Below, in pieces: positions 1 to 8,216 of a stretch of DNA of 64,000 nucleotides. The first letter of the stretch is position 1. Each line of letters opens with the position of its first letter. The position numbers and the translations under genes are program-made. The notes under the pieces were generated by a model. That model was not told the origin of the DNA, ran no database searches, and was given only the letters and a program-made list of their open reading frames with translations. The DNA comes from a virus. Location of the stretch: the IMG/VR virus record IMGVR_UViG_3300027793_000055, positions 123,751-187,750 of that record, one strand, 5' to 3'.

Positions 1-230
1 TTTTTATTTTTTTTAGATTTCTGCTCAACAACAATTTCTTCTGGCTTTCGTGATTTAACTACAAATTTACCAGTCGATGGTAGAAATTTTACTTTTGCTT
101 TTAGTCCATCTTTGCTATCAGTAAGCAAATTTTTTCTTACAGAATCCGCTGTTTCAAAACTGTCACAGACTTTTTCGACTTTCCACGGTTGACCTTGTTT
201 TTGTTCAACCACTTCTTTAAGATCGTTCAT
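1..230 (-). CDS. Hypothetical protein, N-terminal part (runs off the left edge)
   Basis: The frame opens with ATG at 228-230 and stays open to base 1, giving about 76 residues of an incomplete protein starting MNDLKEVVEQKQGQPWKVEK. A GGAG lies about 8 nt upstream of the ATG. The visible part is lysine-rich and short-helical with no recognised domain. The frame begins next to the oppositely transcribed homing-type endonuclease, so the two genes are divergent. The function is unknown. Confidence 0.75.
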   Translation of the reverse strand, partial: MNDLKEVVEQKQGQPWKVEKVCDSFETADSVRKNLLTDSKDGLKAKVKFLPSTGKFVVKSRKPEEIVVEQKSKKNK

Positions 231-306
231 ATTGTGCTCCAAAATATTTAACGGAATTACAGAGATTCAAAATCGTAATTTCAATTCTTCTGAACTATTT
301 ACTGTT

Positions 307-960
307 ATGAAGATGTATAACAGAACTTGTCTTGTTTGTAAATGTAATTTTCTTAGAAATTCAAGCGATGAAGCTAGCAGAAGAAATAAAAATATGATTT
401 TGGAATTTTGTTCTAAAAACTGTTATAAGCAGTATCAACAAAATTTAAAAACCAAAGTCAACTGTCGCAATTGTAATACTAGTTTTTTTAAAAAACAAAA
501 TCAAATTTTAAAAACAAAAAATAATTTTTGTTCCAAATCATGCGCGGCGACTTTCAATAATAAGAATAAAGTCTTTGGTATTCGACGCTCTAAATTAGAA
601 ATGTATATAGAAGAACAATTAAGAAATGATTTTCCATCTTTAAAATTTGTTTTTAATTCAAAAGAATTGATACAATCAGAATTAGATATTTTTATACCTG
701 AATTAAAATTAGCTTTTGAATTAAATGGAATATTTCATTATGAACCAATTTATGGTAATTCAAAACTTGATAAAATTCAAAATAACGATAAACAAAAAAT
801 TATCGCCTGTTTTGAACAAGGAATAGAACTTTGTATAATTGATACTTCATCTTGTAAGTATTTAAATAATAACAATAAAATTAAATATTATAAAATTGTT
901 AAGGACTTGGTCATTCAAAATATTGAACGTGCAGAAAAAACCAACGTGCAGGTGCCTTAA
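307..960 (+). CDS. Free-standing homing-type endonuclease (zinc fingers plus VSR/PD-(D/E)XK-like domain)
   Basis: This is the only convincing plus-strand gene. The N-terminal half has two CxxC...CxxxC zinc-binding clusters (CLVCKC...FCSKNC and CRNC...FCSKSC). The C-terminal half has RSKLE, ELDIFIP and FELNGIFHY, which fit the E, D and E/N positions of a Vsr-like or EDxHD homing endonuclease fold. Such proteins are intronless mobile genes that cut phage DNA and spread by repair. The frame extends back to a TTG at 232, but the first ATG is at 307, giving 217 residues; neither start has a strong ribosome site. It sits directly beside the tRNA-Ser gene, and its opposite orientation and very AT-rich codons suggest recent insertion. 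Confidence 0.8.
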   Translation: MKMYNRTCLVCKCNFLRNSSDEASRRNKNMILEFCSKNCYKQYQQNLKTKVNCRNCNTSFFKKQNQILKTKNNFCSKSCAATFNNKNKVFGIRRSKLEMYIEEQLRNDFPSLKFVFNSKELIQSELDIFIPELKLAFELNGIFHYEPIYGNSKLDKIQNNDKQKIIACFEQGIELCIIDTSSCKYLNNNNKIKYYKIVKDLVIQNIERAEKTNVQVP

Positions 961-970
961 TTTTTTTCCT

Positions 971-1055
971 CGGGCAGAGTGAGATTCGAACTCACGATAC
1001 CTCTCGGTATGCCGGGTTAGTAATCCGGTGCCGTAAGCCACTTGGCTATCTGCCC
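971..1055 (-). tRNA. tRNA-Ser, anticodon ACT
   Basis: The minus strand folds as a class II tRNA: 7-bp acceptor GGGCAGA/TCTGCCC, a T arm GTGAG-TTCGAAT-CTCAC and a long variable arm of about 16 nt. The anticodon loop is TTACTAA, so the anticodon is ACT, which reads the serine codon AGU. The closing pair of the anticodon stem is A-C, and A at position 34 is unusual for this family, where GCT is normal. CCA is not encoded. A sigma70-type promoter lies just upstream. Confidence 0.85.
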
Positions 1056-1064
1056 ACTTTAAGT

Positions 1065-1093
1065 ATCATAAACCAAACTTGAAGGTTTGTAAA
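1065..1093 (-). promoter_or_regulatory. Sigma70-type promoter for tRNA-Ser
   Basis: On the minus strand TTTACA (1088-1093) and TATGAT (1065-1070) are separated by 17 nt. The start of transcription would fall a few bases before the tRNA 5' end at 1055. Confidence 0.65.
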
Positions 1094-1098
1094 GAGGT

Positions 1099-1695
1099 TT
1101 ATCGTTGTGTCTTATTGCCTTGTGCTGCTGCACGGCGGCGAGTAATTTCGCTATCTTCTGGACTGATTACGGTTGATTTTGGTTGTTGTCTTTTTGCTCT
1201 TCCAATTGCAGTTTGTTTTGCTGCTTGAACTTTAATTCTTTCTTCTTCGTCTTCATCAGAGTCTTCTTCAGAGTCTTCTTCACCAGCTTCTTTTTTTTGT
1301 AGATCTAATCTTGCTTGTGTAATTTCTTCTGGCTCTTCTACTTTCTGTTCTAGGAAAGCTTTAAACCCGGAAATATTTTCCTTATCTAGACCTATTTTAA
1401 ATAAAAGATTTTCTATGTAATCGTGCACATGTGTATTTGATATTTTTCTTCCTGCAATTACATCTTCTTCCGGCGTACCAGTTACAAGACCAGAAGATCT
1501 ATTTAATTGTGTTCCAAAGTTTTCTATTTCTTGTATTTGAGAAATAATTTTTGCTTCAGGAGTGTTTGGTTCTGGTTGGAACTCGGTTACAAAATATTTT
1601 AAAACATCAACAGCATCTTGATGAATTGTTGATTCGCTTCTTTCTTGCAACATATTTTTTTTAAATTCTTGTAATAGTTTTTTCATGTCATTCAT
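1099..1695 (-). CDS. Hypothetical acidic phage protein
   Basis: The protein has 198 residues from the ATG at 1695, which follows the stop of the upstream gene by one base and has an AGGTGG-type ribosome site. The frame could open at 1725, but that would overlap the neighbour without an ATG. The N-terminal half is predicted helical (MNDMKKLLQEFKKNMLQERS). A strongly acidic stretch (EEDSEEDSDEDEEE) sits near residues 150-163, and the tail is basic. This composition is common in head-associated or scaffold-like proteins, but no domain is recognised. Confidence 0.75.
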   Translation of the reverse strand: MNDMKKLLQEFKKNMLQERSESTIHQDAVDVLKYFVTEFQPEPNTPEAKIISQIQEIENFGTQLNRSSGLVTGTPEEDVIAGRKISNTHVHDYIENLLFKIGLDKENISGFKAFLEQKVEEPEEITQARLDLQKKEAGEEDSEEDSDEDEEERIKVQAAKQTAIGRAKRQQPKSTVISPEDSEITRRRAAAQGNKTQR

Positions 1696-1696
1696 T

Positions 1697-2647
1697 TTAA
1701 ACACCACCTGCACCGGGAGGAGCACTTTTTGCTCTATCTGTTGGTGCCTTATTTGGATAAGCTGAACCGGCCGGCTGTTTTCCTTTTGTTAACAAGCGAA
1801 CCTTCCAACCTTTGCCTTTCTTTTCCATTTCTTTCTGAAAATTGCTTTTTTCTTCAGCAACAGTTTCTGGTTTTGCTGCCATCTCTTTTGCGTCTTTTTG
1901 AGCTTTTCTAGCAGCTTTTTGAAATTCAATTGCAGATAATTTTTTATATTTTGCTGAATTAATTATCTCTGGATTATCCGAGTCTTTTGCCATTTTCTCT
2001 TGAGCCTCTGCAGCCTTTCTTTCAGAATCAGCATCTCTGATCATATTATTGGCATTACTAACTGCTTGTTGTGCAACAGCTTTTGGATCCTCTTCTTCAA
2101 AAAGTTTATGAAGTTCACTTAAAACAATATTTTTTATATATTGTCTATCTTCTTCCAATAAACCATCATTAATTTCTAACGATTCCGATTTCTTACCCCA
2201 TTCTTCACCTTTACCAGATGAATCACAATCACTTGGTTTTGGTCTACACGCAGGATATTTGGCTCTTTTTTCACCTTCTTGTCTACCACATGTTTTACAA
2301 GTTTTTTTACCTGTTTCTTTATCTGTTCGACAAGTATTACAATCTACCCAGCCTTTGCTTTTTCCTTTTCCACCTTGACGTGAAAACCATCCGCTCAAAC
2401 TACTTTCTTTTTCTTTTTTAAAATCTGGCTTCTTCTTTTTCTTCTCTAAGAAAAATTCTAATTCTTCTGAAATTATATTTAATATTTCTTCTGTTAATTG
2501 TTCTTCTGATAAGCCTTTCCAGATTTTACCTTGGCGACATTTTACAACAGCACCAGAAGCATAAGCAGATGGCCATACATCATATTTACGTTTTGCAATA
2601 CGTGTACAGCGGTCGCCTTTCTTCTTCTTCTCAAAAATAATTTTCAT
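1697..2647 (-). CDS. DUF5872-like phage protein with C-rich second module
   Basis: This 316-residue protein has at least two modules. Residues about 12-45 (CTRIAKRKYDVWPSAYASG...VKCRQGK) match the short DUF5872-type motif of marine phages. Residues about 85-145 carry a GWFSRQGGKG...GWVDC segment followed by CxxC/C...CGR and YPACRP motifs, which also recurs in marine phage proteins and may bind metal. The rest is lysine/glutamate-rich and likely helical. The biochemical role is unknown. It is the first gene after a stem-loop at 2659-2690 and is followed immediately by the acidic gene. Confidence 0.8.
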   Translation of the reverse strand: MKIIFEKKKKGDRCTRIAKRKYDVWPSAYASGAVVKCRQGKIWKGLSEEQLTEEILNIISEELEFFLEKKKKKPDFKKEKESSLSGWFSRQGGKGKSKGWVDCNTCRTDKETGKKTCKTCGRQEGEKRAKYPACRPKPSDCDSSGKGEEWGKKSESLEINDGLLEEDRQYIKNIVLSELHKLFEEEDPKAVAQQAVSNANNMIRDADSERKAAEAQEKMAKDSDNPEIINSAKYKKLSAIEFQKAARKAQKDAKEMAAKPETVAEEKSNFQKEMEKKGKGWKVRLLTKGKQPAGSAYPNKAPTDRAKSAPPGAGGV

Positions 2648-2658
2648 AAAAATAAATA

Positions 2659-2690
2659 GTGCGTAACACGGTTAATACCACATTACGCAC
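2659..2690 (-). terminator. Stem-loop, possible terminator
   Basis: An 8-bp perfect stem (GTGCGTAA/TTACGCAC) lies between the small acidic gene and the DUF5872-like gene. In the minus direction it is followed by TATTTATTTTT, a fair U-rich tail. Confidence 0.5.
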
Positions 2691-2698
2691 CACATTAA

Positions 2699-2905
2699 TC
2701 AATCTTGTTTGTTTTCTTGTTCGGCTTTTGCTGCAGCTTCATTTAATGATTTAATTACAAATTCTTGAAGTTGTTCCTCAGTTAATTCTTCTACTGTTAC
2801 TCCGTAACTTTTAGCAATTGCAGCCTCTGCTTCGTCATCTACTTCAAAGTCTAGAGTAACTGTACCATCACCATTTTCTTTAATACTATCAACTTTAATT
2901 TTCAT
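2699..2905 (-). CDS. Small acidic hypothetical protein
   Basis: A 68-residue protein with a beta-like N-terminal half (MKIKVDSIKENGDGTVTLDF) and an acidic helical C-terminal half (VEELTEEQLQEFVIKSLNE). Its start overlaps the cupin gene's stop by 4 nt, so it is probably translationally coupled. The function is not recognisable. Confidence 0.75.
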   Translation of the reverse strand: MKIKVDSIKENGDGTVTLDFEVDDEAEAAIAKSYGVTVEELTEEQLQEFVIKSLNEAAAKAEQENKQD

Positions 2906-3330
2906 TTTACTCTCCCAAAGTCATCTTCGTATCTGATAATATCATCTTCTCCAAAATAGGTACCGGTCTGAACTTCAATAAATTTAAGTGGTACTGTGCC
3001 AATATTTTCAATACGGTGTTTGGTACCAAACGGTATTTTTACTTTATCACCAGCCTTCATTGTGAATTTCATTACACCAAGTGTCATTAATCCTGTGCCT
3101 TCTGTTATTGTCCATATTTCTTCGCGTTTCTCATGTGATTGCAGACTTAAGCGTTTTTCTGGATTAACTTCAATTATTTTAACTTTGCAGTTATCGTCTT
3201 CATGAAGAATTTTATAATTTCCCCACGGTCTTACTGATGGATCGTTTTGTTTTTTACGTATTGCTGATATTAGTTTTTTAATCATAGGTTTATTTGGTGG
3301 ACCCGGAGACAAATCGAAGTCTCGATTCAA
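2902..3330 (-). CDS. Cupin, mannose-6-phosphate isomerase type II-like
   Basis: The conserved core RPWGNYKIL...KRLSLQSHEKREEIW...GTGLMTLG...IPFGTKHRIEN...YFGEDDIIRYEDDFGR is that of the single-domain cupin found as the C-terminal part of ManC/type II phosphomannose isomerases. Metal-binding His and Glu are present (H in SLQSH, E in EEIW, H in KHRIEN). This family interconverts fructose-6-phosphate and mannose-6-phosphate or acts in sugar-nucleotide synthesis, and the phosphomannomutase at 52.4 kb gives it a logical partner. The start is uncertain: TTG at 3330, or ATG at 3285, which would omit a proline-rich leader. Neither has a good ribosome site. Confidence 0.85.
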   Translation of the reverse strand: MNRDFDLSPGPPNKPMIKKLISAIRKKQNDPSVRPWGNYKILHEDDNCKVKIIEVNPEKRLSLQSHEKREEIWTITEGTGLMTLGVMKFTMKAGDKVKIPFGTKHRIENIGTVPLKFIEVQTGTYFGEDDIIRYEDDFGRVK

Positions 3331-3392
3331 GCGTGCAAGGCTAGCGTTATCGCCACTTTAACTACAAGCCCATATTCCTTTATTTAACTAGT

Positions 3393-3764
3393 TTACTTTT
3401 CTGAATCATTAAAATAATTTTCTGTTTCATATTGTCTTAAATACGTATTAAAACTCTCTAAATTCATACCTAAAAATCTAGCAGCTTCTGTTTTTGTACG
3501 TGTTGCAGATATAGCAAATTTAAGCATAGCATCTCTTACTATATTAGTAATAGCTGACCACAGTGGAATTCCATATATATGGCCTCCTGAAGCTCTTGCA
3601 GAGAGTTCTAACTTAACTGCTATTACTTCTTCTAAAGAAAGTTTATTTAGAAAGATCTGACATTGCTCATTAATTCTTGATTCACTTTCTAATCTGGATA
3701 TTACAGAGTAATACTTTCTGGTACCATATGGTTTCTTTTTTCTTTGGTATGGTACTGTCTTCAT
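3393..3764 (-). CDS. Putative helix-turn-helix (Fis-type) DNA-binding protein
   Basis: This 123-residue basic protein has a C-terminal segment TKTEAARFLGMNLESFNTYL that fits the Fis/NtrC-type helix-turn-helix pattern. The N-terminal half is helical. It overlaps the preceding gene by 4 nt and is probably expressed with it from the promoter at 4121-4150. A transcriptional role is inferred from the motif only. Confidence 0.65.
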   Translation of the reverse strand: MKTVPYQRKKKPYGTRKYYSVISRLESESRINEQCQIFLNKLSLEEVIAVKLELSARASGGHIYGIPLWSAITNIVRDAMLKFAISATRTKTEAARFLGMNLESFNTYLRQYETENYFNDSEK

Positions 3765-4036
3765 TTCTCGTCCTTACTGACACCTAGGATAGCATAGCCG
3801 GCTATATCTTGCCAAGGGCTTTCTCCAAAAGAATCTTTCTTGGTAGCGATCCTGAATAACTTATCGATAAGTCTAGTAATAGCTAGTAGATCTGTATACT
3901 GTTCTGGTTGTACACCATTTGGATATAGGATCTTAATAATCTCAGCACTTTTTTCAAAAGAAGATCCATAAGCTTTATTTTTTTCTTCTACTAAAGATCC
4001 AATACTGGTACCAATTTCTAGAAAAGATCTGCTCAT
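3761..4036 (-). CDS. DUF1599-like phage protein
   Basis: A 91-residue protein with the pattern EEKNKAYGSSFEKS ... LLAITRLIDKLFRIATKK ... ESPWQDIAGYAILG. This resembles the DUF1599 / nucleotide-modification-associated small phage family, in which the D-K-L-x-R-I and D-x-x-G-Y motifs are conserved. The exact reaction is not established. It is first in a two-gene operon with the helix-turn-helix protein. Confidence 0.7.
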   Translation of the reverse strand: MSRSFLEIGTSIGSLVEEKNKAYGSSFEKSAEIIKILYPNGVQPEQYTDLLAITRLIDKLFRIATKKDSFGESPWQDIAGYAILGVSKDEK

Positions 4037-4237
4037 ACTATTTTCTTTCTTATAAGATCTATATTTTATTAATATAAGATCTTATTATTTATATTTTATT
4101 TTTTAAGATCTGGTAGATCTACTATAATCAGATCTTTTTGGATCTGTTAAGTGGTTGTGACGTCAAATGTGTGATCTGCACAGATCAGATCCGGATCTTC
4201 TGAACAAAGATCCGATCTTGTGCTACATTCTGATCGT
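4026..4237. repeat. GATC-rich palindrome cluster
   Basis: This intergenic stretch holds about 14 GATC sites in 210 bp, most within AGATCT. It includes the palindromes TAAGATCTTA (around 4080), TGATCTGCACAGATCA (4172-4187) and AGATCCGGATCT (about 4188-4197). The density is far above the surrounding sequence. It overlaps the promoter for the downstream operon. Confidence 0.8.
4121..4150 (-). promoter_or_regulatory. Possible sigma70-type promoter inside the GATC cluster
   Basis: On the minus strand TTAACA (4145-4150) and TATAGT (4121-4126) are 18 nt apart, with GATC sites in the spacer. It would serve the DUF1599-like and helix-turn-helix genes. Confidence 0.45.
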
Positions 4238-4242
4238 TCAGT

Positions 4243-6966
4243 TTAAACTACTGGTGAATCTTTTTGATCTGGTGTTGGTTCACTAGTTGTTTGTTGAGCA
4301 CCTTCTGGTGGTGTTGTATCAACCGGTTTAGCTACATTACCAACTTCTGCTTCTGCTTGATCCATGATAGCAGCTATATTGCTCATATAATAATCTCTAA
4401 ACATTTGACGGTCAGTAGGATTATCAAGACCAGTATATATATCAGTCAATTCGCCAACATAGTTGTCGAAAAACTCAGAAGCTTCTCTTTCACCGGTTGG
4501 TTCTACTTTGAATTCTTGTTCAGTATCTTTCTTCTTTGGTTTCTTTTCTTGTTCCGGATCAAAAAGTCCTGGCAAGAGTTTATTATCAACCGGTTCATCA
4601 ATAGAAACATTAATTTCTTCTTCAAGTTCCGATTCAGAACTACTTTTGCCAGCTTGTAGTTTGGCTTCTAGTTCATCAAACAGTTCTTTAGAACTTTGTA
4701 GAAGACGAGCCTTGAATGCGTCACGCTGTGCTTTATCTGTCTGCAATTGTTTATATTCAGATGAAATAAGTGGCTTCTTAACTTGTAAGAAAGCGCCTAG
4801 TTTATTTAATCCAGTGTTACCATAATTAAAATCTTGTTTTGCTTCTTTTATAAGTTTACGAAGTTCTTTTCTTAGAAGTTGTTCCTGTTGCATTAATTGT
4901 TTTTTCTTTTTCTCACGAAGAAGAAGAGCTTTGCGGATTGTTTTTCTTAATTCTATTTCTTCCATGAATACTTTTCTATCAATCATTTTTTTCTTCCTCG
5001 TGACAATTGCAGGACTAATAGCGACATTTCCTCCTGCCATAGTAGATATTTCTTCTACTTTATCTTTATTTGCAAATATTTTAAAGACTTCTTCTTGTAT
5101 TTCTTCGGCTGTAGATTTCTCTTGCTGCCCTAAGAATGTATCTAGAATAAGTTGTGCAAAACCAGTCTTATTTGATATTTCATCTGGAATGAAATCAATT
5201 AATTGGTTCAGATTTGCATTTGAAATAATTTCACGCATTCTGCTGGCACTTAAAGGTGCTCCACCAAATGAGATTGGTTTTAAAACTTCAACATCAACTT
5301 TTATATTACTTCCTTGTGGAATATATTTAGCAATATTAGCAAATCTATTTGCATCATCTTCCTTATCACCAACACCTAAAAGAATCGATTCACCATAGCT
5401 GGTTTCTTTCTCTACATATTCAAAAATAGCTCTTAATGGTGCTGGTGTAATTTTTAGATCAACATTTGACAATCCAGCTACAGAAATCATTTGTTTTAAT
5501 AATTGATTTGACTTTGTGCCATCAATTATTTGACCTTTTAATTGGCCAGTATTAAATTTTCTATCTTTTGAAGACTTATCACTTGTTAAAATAATAACAT
5601 GATCGGCTTTTGAAGATAGTTGCTTGATAAGTTCAATATGACCTTTGTGCGGTGGTTTGAAGCCGCCGCCTAATAAAGCTATGTCATATTTCTTTGAAGT
5701 TAGAGCAGCTTCTGTTAAATCTTCACTTTCGCCTTTGCTTCCTCTACCATATTTTGATAAACCAAGAATCTGATTAACTGGAGCAAATTTGCCGGTAAAC
5801 TTATAGATGGTACCTTTATAACTAAAAGCAAAGCCTTCTACAGCTGATGAAATTGTATCAACACCTTTTAATTTTTCTAGTTGACGATTAAGAAAATCAA
5901 TATCTCCTTGGTTTCCAGAACTCTGTATGGCCTTAATAGCTACATCTACCTCTTTTGCTAATCTAACTGTTTCTTTTTTATTATCAAGTATGAAGATACT
6001 CTCTAATGTTTTTAACATTTCGGCAGCAAAATCGGTAACTGTTTTTTCAATTGGCTTGATTGCTTCTTTTTTTAGAGTTTTTAAAGATTCAATAACAGAA
6101 TCTACTTCACTGTGTAATTCTTTTGGTAGCTGTTTTTTTATTTCACGTTTACTAAGAGGTACCAATCCTATTGACCCATCAATAATTAATGATTTAATTT
6201 CTAATGGTAATTGCGTCTTTAAGCGCATATTTAAATCTTTTCTTAATAAATCATTAATTGTGTTGTTGTCTGATAAGCCATATTTACTCATAACATTTTC
6301 AACACTAATAAATGCATTTCTTAGAGGTTCTTTATTATCAAGAGCTTTTAAATTTTGAATTGGATTTACAAGAATAGCGTGTCTTTTATCTGATACTTTA
6401 TCTTGAACTTTTTCTAAGAAGTTCATAAACTTAGTTGCTTTTTTATCTGTTTCACCGGTTTCGTCGTCGATTACTTTGGCGGTTGCTTTATCATATAAAG
6501 CATGACCTGTGCGTTGTATAACAAGACCTCTTGTGTCATAATTAACAACATTTCGAGTCCTATCATCCATAACTTCAGCATTATACCAAATATCAGCGTT
6601 AGAACCAAAGAATTCTATTTGCTTATCTACATCTAATAATTTAATTGCTTTTTCAAATATATTGATTGCATCGCCAAAAGCTAGTTTCAAATTTGGATTT
6701 TTATGATCAGTAAAAAATGCTACCATTTCATCTTTTGATAGGCCACCTTCTTTAACTTGAGTTTTGTTTCTTGCGCCAAGTACTGCTTGTTTTTTAACTG
6801 AAAATGATAAATATATATTTTGACCGTCTGTTTTTTCAGTACCCCATAGTTCGCCTTTTGAAGCAAGCCTAAAAACATCTTTTAATTCAGAAAATGTTAA
6901 ATTCCCATTCTCGTATAAATGGGGCATATGCCCTCCAAGGCCACCTTCTAGAAGAATCTTAATCAT
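4243..6966 (-). CDS. Ligase-like / HxGH nucleotidyltransferase fusion protein
   Basis: This 907-residue protein joins two nucleotidyl-transfer modules. Residues about 40-400 resemble an RNA/DNA ligase core: motif I EKTDG (K45), ARN at 65-67, AEVM near 130, EGFAFSY (377-383) and YKFTGKFAP (388-396). Residues about 427-600 begin DIALLGGGFKPPHKGHIEL with the HKGH (440-443) signature of cytidylyl-/adenylyltransferases, and ASRMR near 575 fits the second nucleotide-binding motif. The C-terminal 270 residues are a coiled-coil-rich, charged region unlike either enzyme. Known members of these families adenylate nucleic acid ends or make NAD/CDP-type products; the true substrate here is unknown. Adjacent marine-phage virion-type genes leave open a virion-associated role. 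Confidence 0.8.
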   Translation of the reverse strand: MIKILLEGGLGGHMPHLYENGNLTFSELKDVFRLASKGELWGTEKTDGQNIYLSFSVKKQAVLGARNKTQVKEGGLSKDEMVAFFTDHKNPNLKLAFGDAINIFEKAIKLLDVDKQIEFFGSNADIWYNAEVMDDRTRNVVNYDTRGLVIQRTGHALYDKATAKVIDDETGETDKKATKFMNFLEKVQDKVSDKRHAILVNPIQNLKALDNKEPLRNAFISVENVMSKYGLSDNNTINDLLRKDLNMRLKTQLPLEIKSLIIDGSIGLVPLSKREIKKQLPKELHSEVDSVIESLKTLKKEAIKPIEKTVTDFAAEMLKTLESIFILDNKKETVRLAKEVDVAIKAIQSSGNQGDIDFLNRQLEKLKGVDTISSAVEGFAFSYKGTIYKFTGKFAPVNQILGLSKYGRGSKGESEDLTEAALTSKKYDIALLGGGFKPPHKGHIELIKQLSSKADHVIILTSDKSSKDRKFNTGQLKGQIIDGTKSNQLLKQMISVAGLSNVDLKITPAPLRAIFEYVEKETSYGESILLGVGDKEDDANRFANIAKYIPQGSNIKVDVEVLKPISFGGAPLSASRMREIISNANLNQLIDFIPDEISNKTGFAQLILDTFLGQQEKSTAEEIQEEVFKIFANKDKVEEISTMAGGNVAISPAIVTRKKKMIDRKVFMEEIELRKTIRKALLLREKKKKQLMQQEQLLRKELRKLIKEAKQDFNYGNTGLNKLGAFLQVKKPLISSEYKQLQTDKAQRDAFKARLLQSSKELFDELEAKLQAGKSSSESELEEEINVSIDEPVDNKLLPGLFDPEQEKKPKKKDTEQEFKVEPTGEREASEFFDNYVGELTDIYTGLDNPTDRQMFRDYYMSNIAAIMDQAEAEVGNVAKPVDTTPPEGAQQTTSEPTPDQKDSPVV

Positions 6967-7255
6967 TGATACTATCCTTTTTTTCTTGTAATATTTTAAC
7001 TTGCTCTTGAAGATTACCGTTTTCTTCCTGCAATATTGCTAGACGTTCTTCTAATCTACGTGAATTTCTTTTGATTTCTTTTATCTGTTCTTTCATTATT
7101 TCTAAACGTCTTGCATCTGTTTGAGAACGAGCTTCTACCTTTAAAAGATTTTCTTCAAGAGCCTGAATCCAAGCTTTAAGAGGTGCACTCCTTTTCTCGC
7201 CTTCGTTCAGTAAAAATTCTCTTGTTAAATCATTTAAAGTTTTTGTCATTATCAA
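6959..7255 (-). CDS. Coiled-coil protein
   Basis: The protein has 98 residues, or 96 from the better placed second ATG at 7249. From residue 25 onward heptad-like leucine and charged residues predict one long coiled coil (EEQI/KEIKR/LEERLAILQEENGNL). It overlaps both neighbours by a few bases. The role is unknown; oligomerisation is likely. Confidence 0.7.
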   Translation of the reverse strand: MIMTKTLNDLTREFLLNEGEKRSAPLKAWIQALEENLLKVEARSQTDARRLEIMKEQIKEIKRNSRRLEERLAILQEENGNLQEQVKILQEKKDSIND

Positions 7256-7500
7256 TCCTCTTGTTTTGCTGCAGCAACTTCGGCAGCTTTTTCTTTAGCT
7301 TCTTTTTCTGCCTTTGCTTTTGCAGCTTTTACAGCAGCTTCTTTTTCCGCCTTTGCTTTTGCTTCTTCTTTAGCAATTCTATCGGCTTCTGCAGCAGCAC
7401 GTTCGGCAGCTTCTTTATTAGCCTGTTCAATCGCACGCTCAGCTGCTTCTAGTTTTTCTTTTCTTAATTTTAAGATAGCTAGTTTTTTTGATTTTTTCAT
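7252..7500 (-). CDS. Lys/Ala/Glu-rich helical protein
   Basis: An 82-residue protein almost wholly of A, E and K (AKAEKEAAVKAAKAKAEKEA). It would form a single charged helix similar to TolA-type linkers. It overlaps the metallopeptidase-like gene upstream and the coiled-coil gene downstream. No function can be assigned. Confidence 0.65.
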   Translation of the reverse strand: MKKSKKLAILKLRKEKLEAAERAIEQANKEAAERAAAEADRIAKEEAKAKAEKEAAVKAAKAKAEKEAKEKAAEVAAAKQED

Positions 7501-8090
7501 TTTTGTTCACCACCTTCCTGATCATTATTTAAGTTAAAATCAAATTTAAAACCAAACCGGTTAGCTACGTGTTCAGCAACTTTATCGGCTCGTTTAACAT
7601 AGTATTCTTTAACAGTATCGTTCTCGGTAATATCACCAGAATATTCACCTTCATTTTTTTCGTTCATTTTGTTCTCCAATACTTTTTCAGTATCTTTTTT
7701 ACCAGCTTTATATTGATCTTCCCAGCTTCTAAAACAGCTGTTACCATCGCGATATGCTTCTTCTTCAATTTCTTTTAGATGAGAATCTTCTGTTATATTA
7801 TCTGTAGCTATATTAGTTAATCTACCATCACAATTTTGTTTATGGTGCACTAGCTCATGAGCAATTGATCGTACTATATCTTTTGGATGACGATCTACCG
7901 TATAAACAGTAATAGTCCAATTTTCTGGATCGTAATAGGCTGTTTTTCCTAAAGGGTCGATTGCATTCTGAGGATCGTGACGTAGAAATAAACGTACCGG
8001 CTTGTTAAAGCCAATATACTGTTTTGCAAAAGGATAAAAAGCCCTTACCATTTTTTTAATAAGGGCTGTTTTATTTTCAAACATTCTCAA
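7497..8090 (-). CDS. Zinc metallopeptidase-like phage protein (HELVHH)
   Basis: This 197-residue protein has SIAHELVHHKQ (H78-E79-H82), the HExxH zinc site, followed about 30 residues later by EEEAY, a possible third ligand. The FRSWEDQY segment after it is shared by related marine phage proteins. It could process virion or host proteins. The acidic C-terminal tail is not part of the peptidase core. Its stop overlaps the next gene by 4 nt. Confidence 0.75.
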   Translation of the reverse strand: MRMFENKTALIKKMVRAFYPFAKQYIGFNKPVRLFLRHDPQNAIDPLGKTAYYDPENWTITVYTVDRHPKDIVRSIAHELVHHKQNCDGRLTNIATDNITEDSHLKEIEEEAYRDGNSCFRSWEDQYKAGKKDTEKVLENKMNEKNEGEYSGDITENDTVKEYYVKRADKVAEHVANRFGFKFDFNLNNDQEGGEQK

Positions 8091-8216
8091 ACCTCAGAAA
8101 CAACATATTAAGTTTTTTAACTAACGAGAACAATTATAAATTTTTAGTTCTCTACGCCTTTTACCACTTCACTAGAAAGAAAATAAAAGGTTATTTTAAT
8201 TTAATTAGTTTGTAAA

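Noticed and set aside
4086-4093. TATAAATA on the minus strand, like a T4 late promoter; others at 12.0, 19.29 and 25.7 kb
   Set aside because: The sites are not placed consistently before genes, and TATAAATA is expected by chance in this AT-rich sequence.
4264-6358. Several long open frames on the plus strand opposite the ligase/nucleotidyltransferase gene
   Set aside because: They follow the codon shadow of the 907-residue gene, lack ribosome sites and have Ser/Phe-rich products. The same applies to plus-strand frames opposite GroEL, DnaQ and the lipoprotein.
8126-8152. GAGAAC/GTTCTC hairpin with TATAAT between, as a promoter or terminator
   Set aside because: There is no matching -35 and no U tract, so neither reading is convincing.
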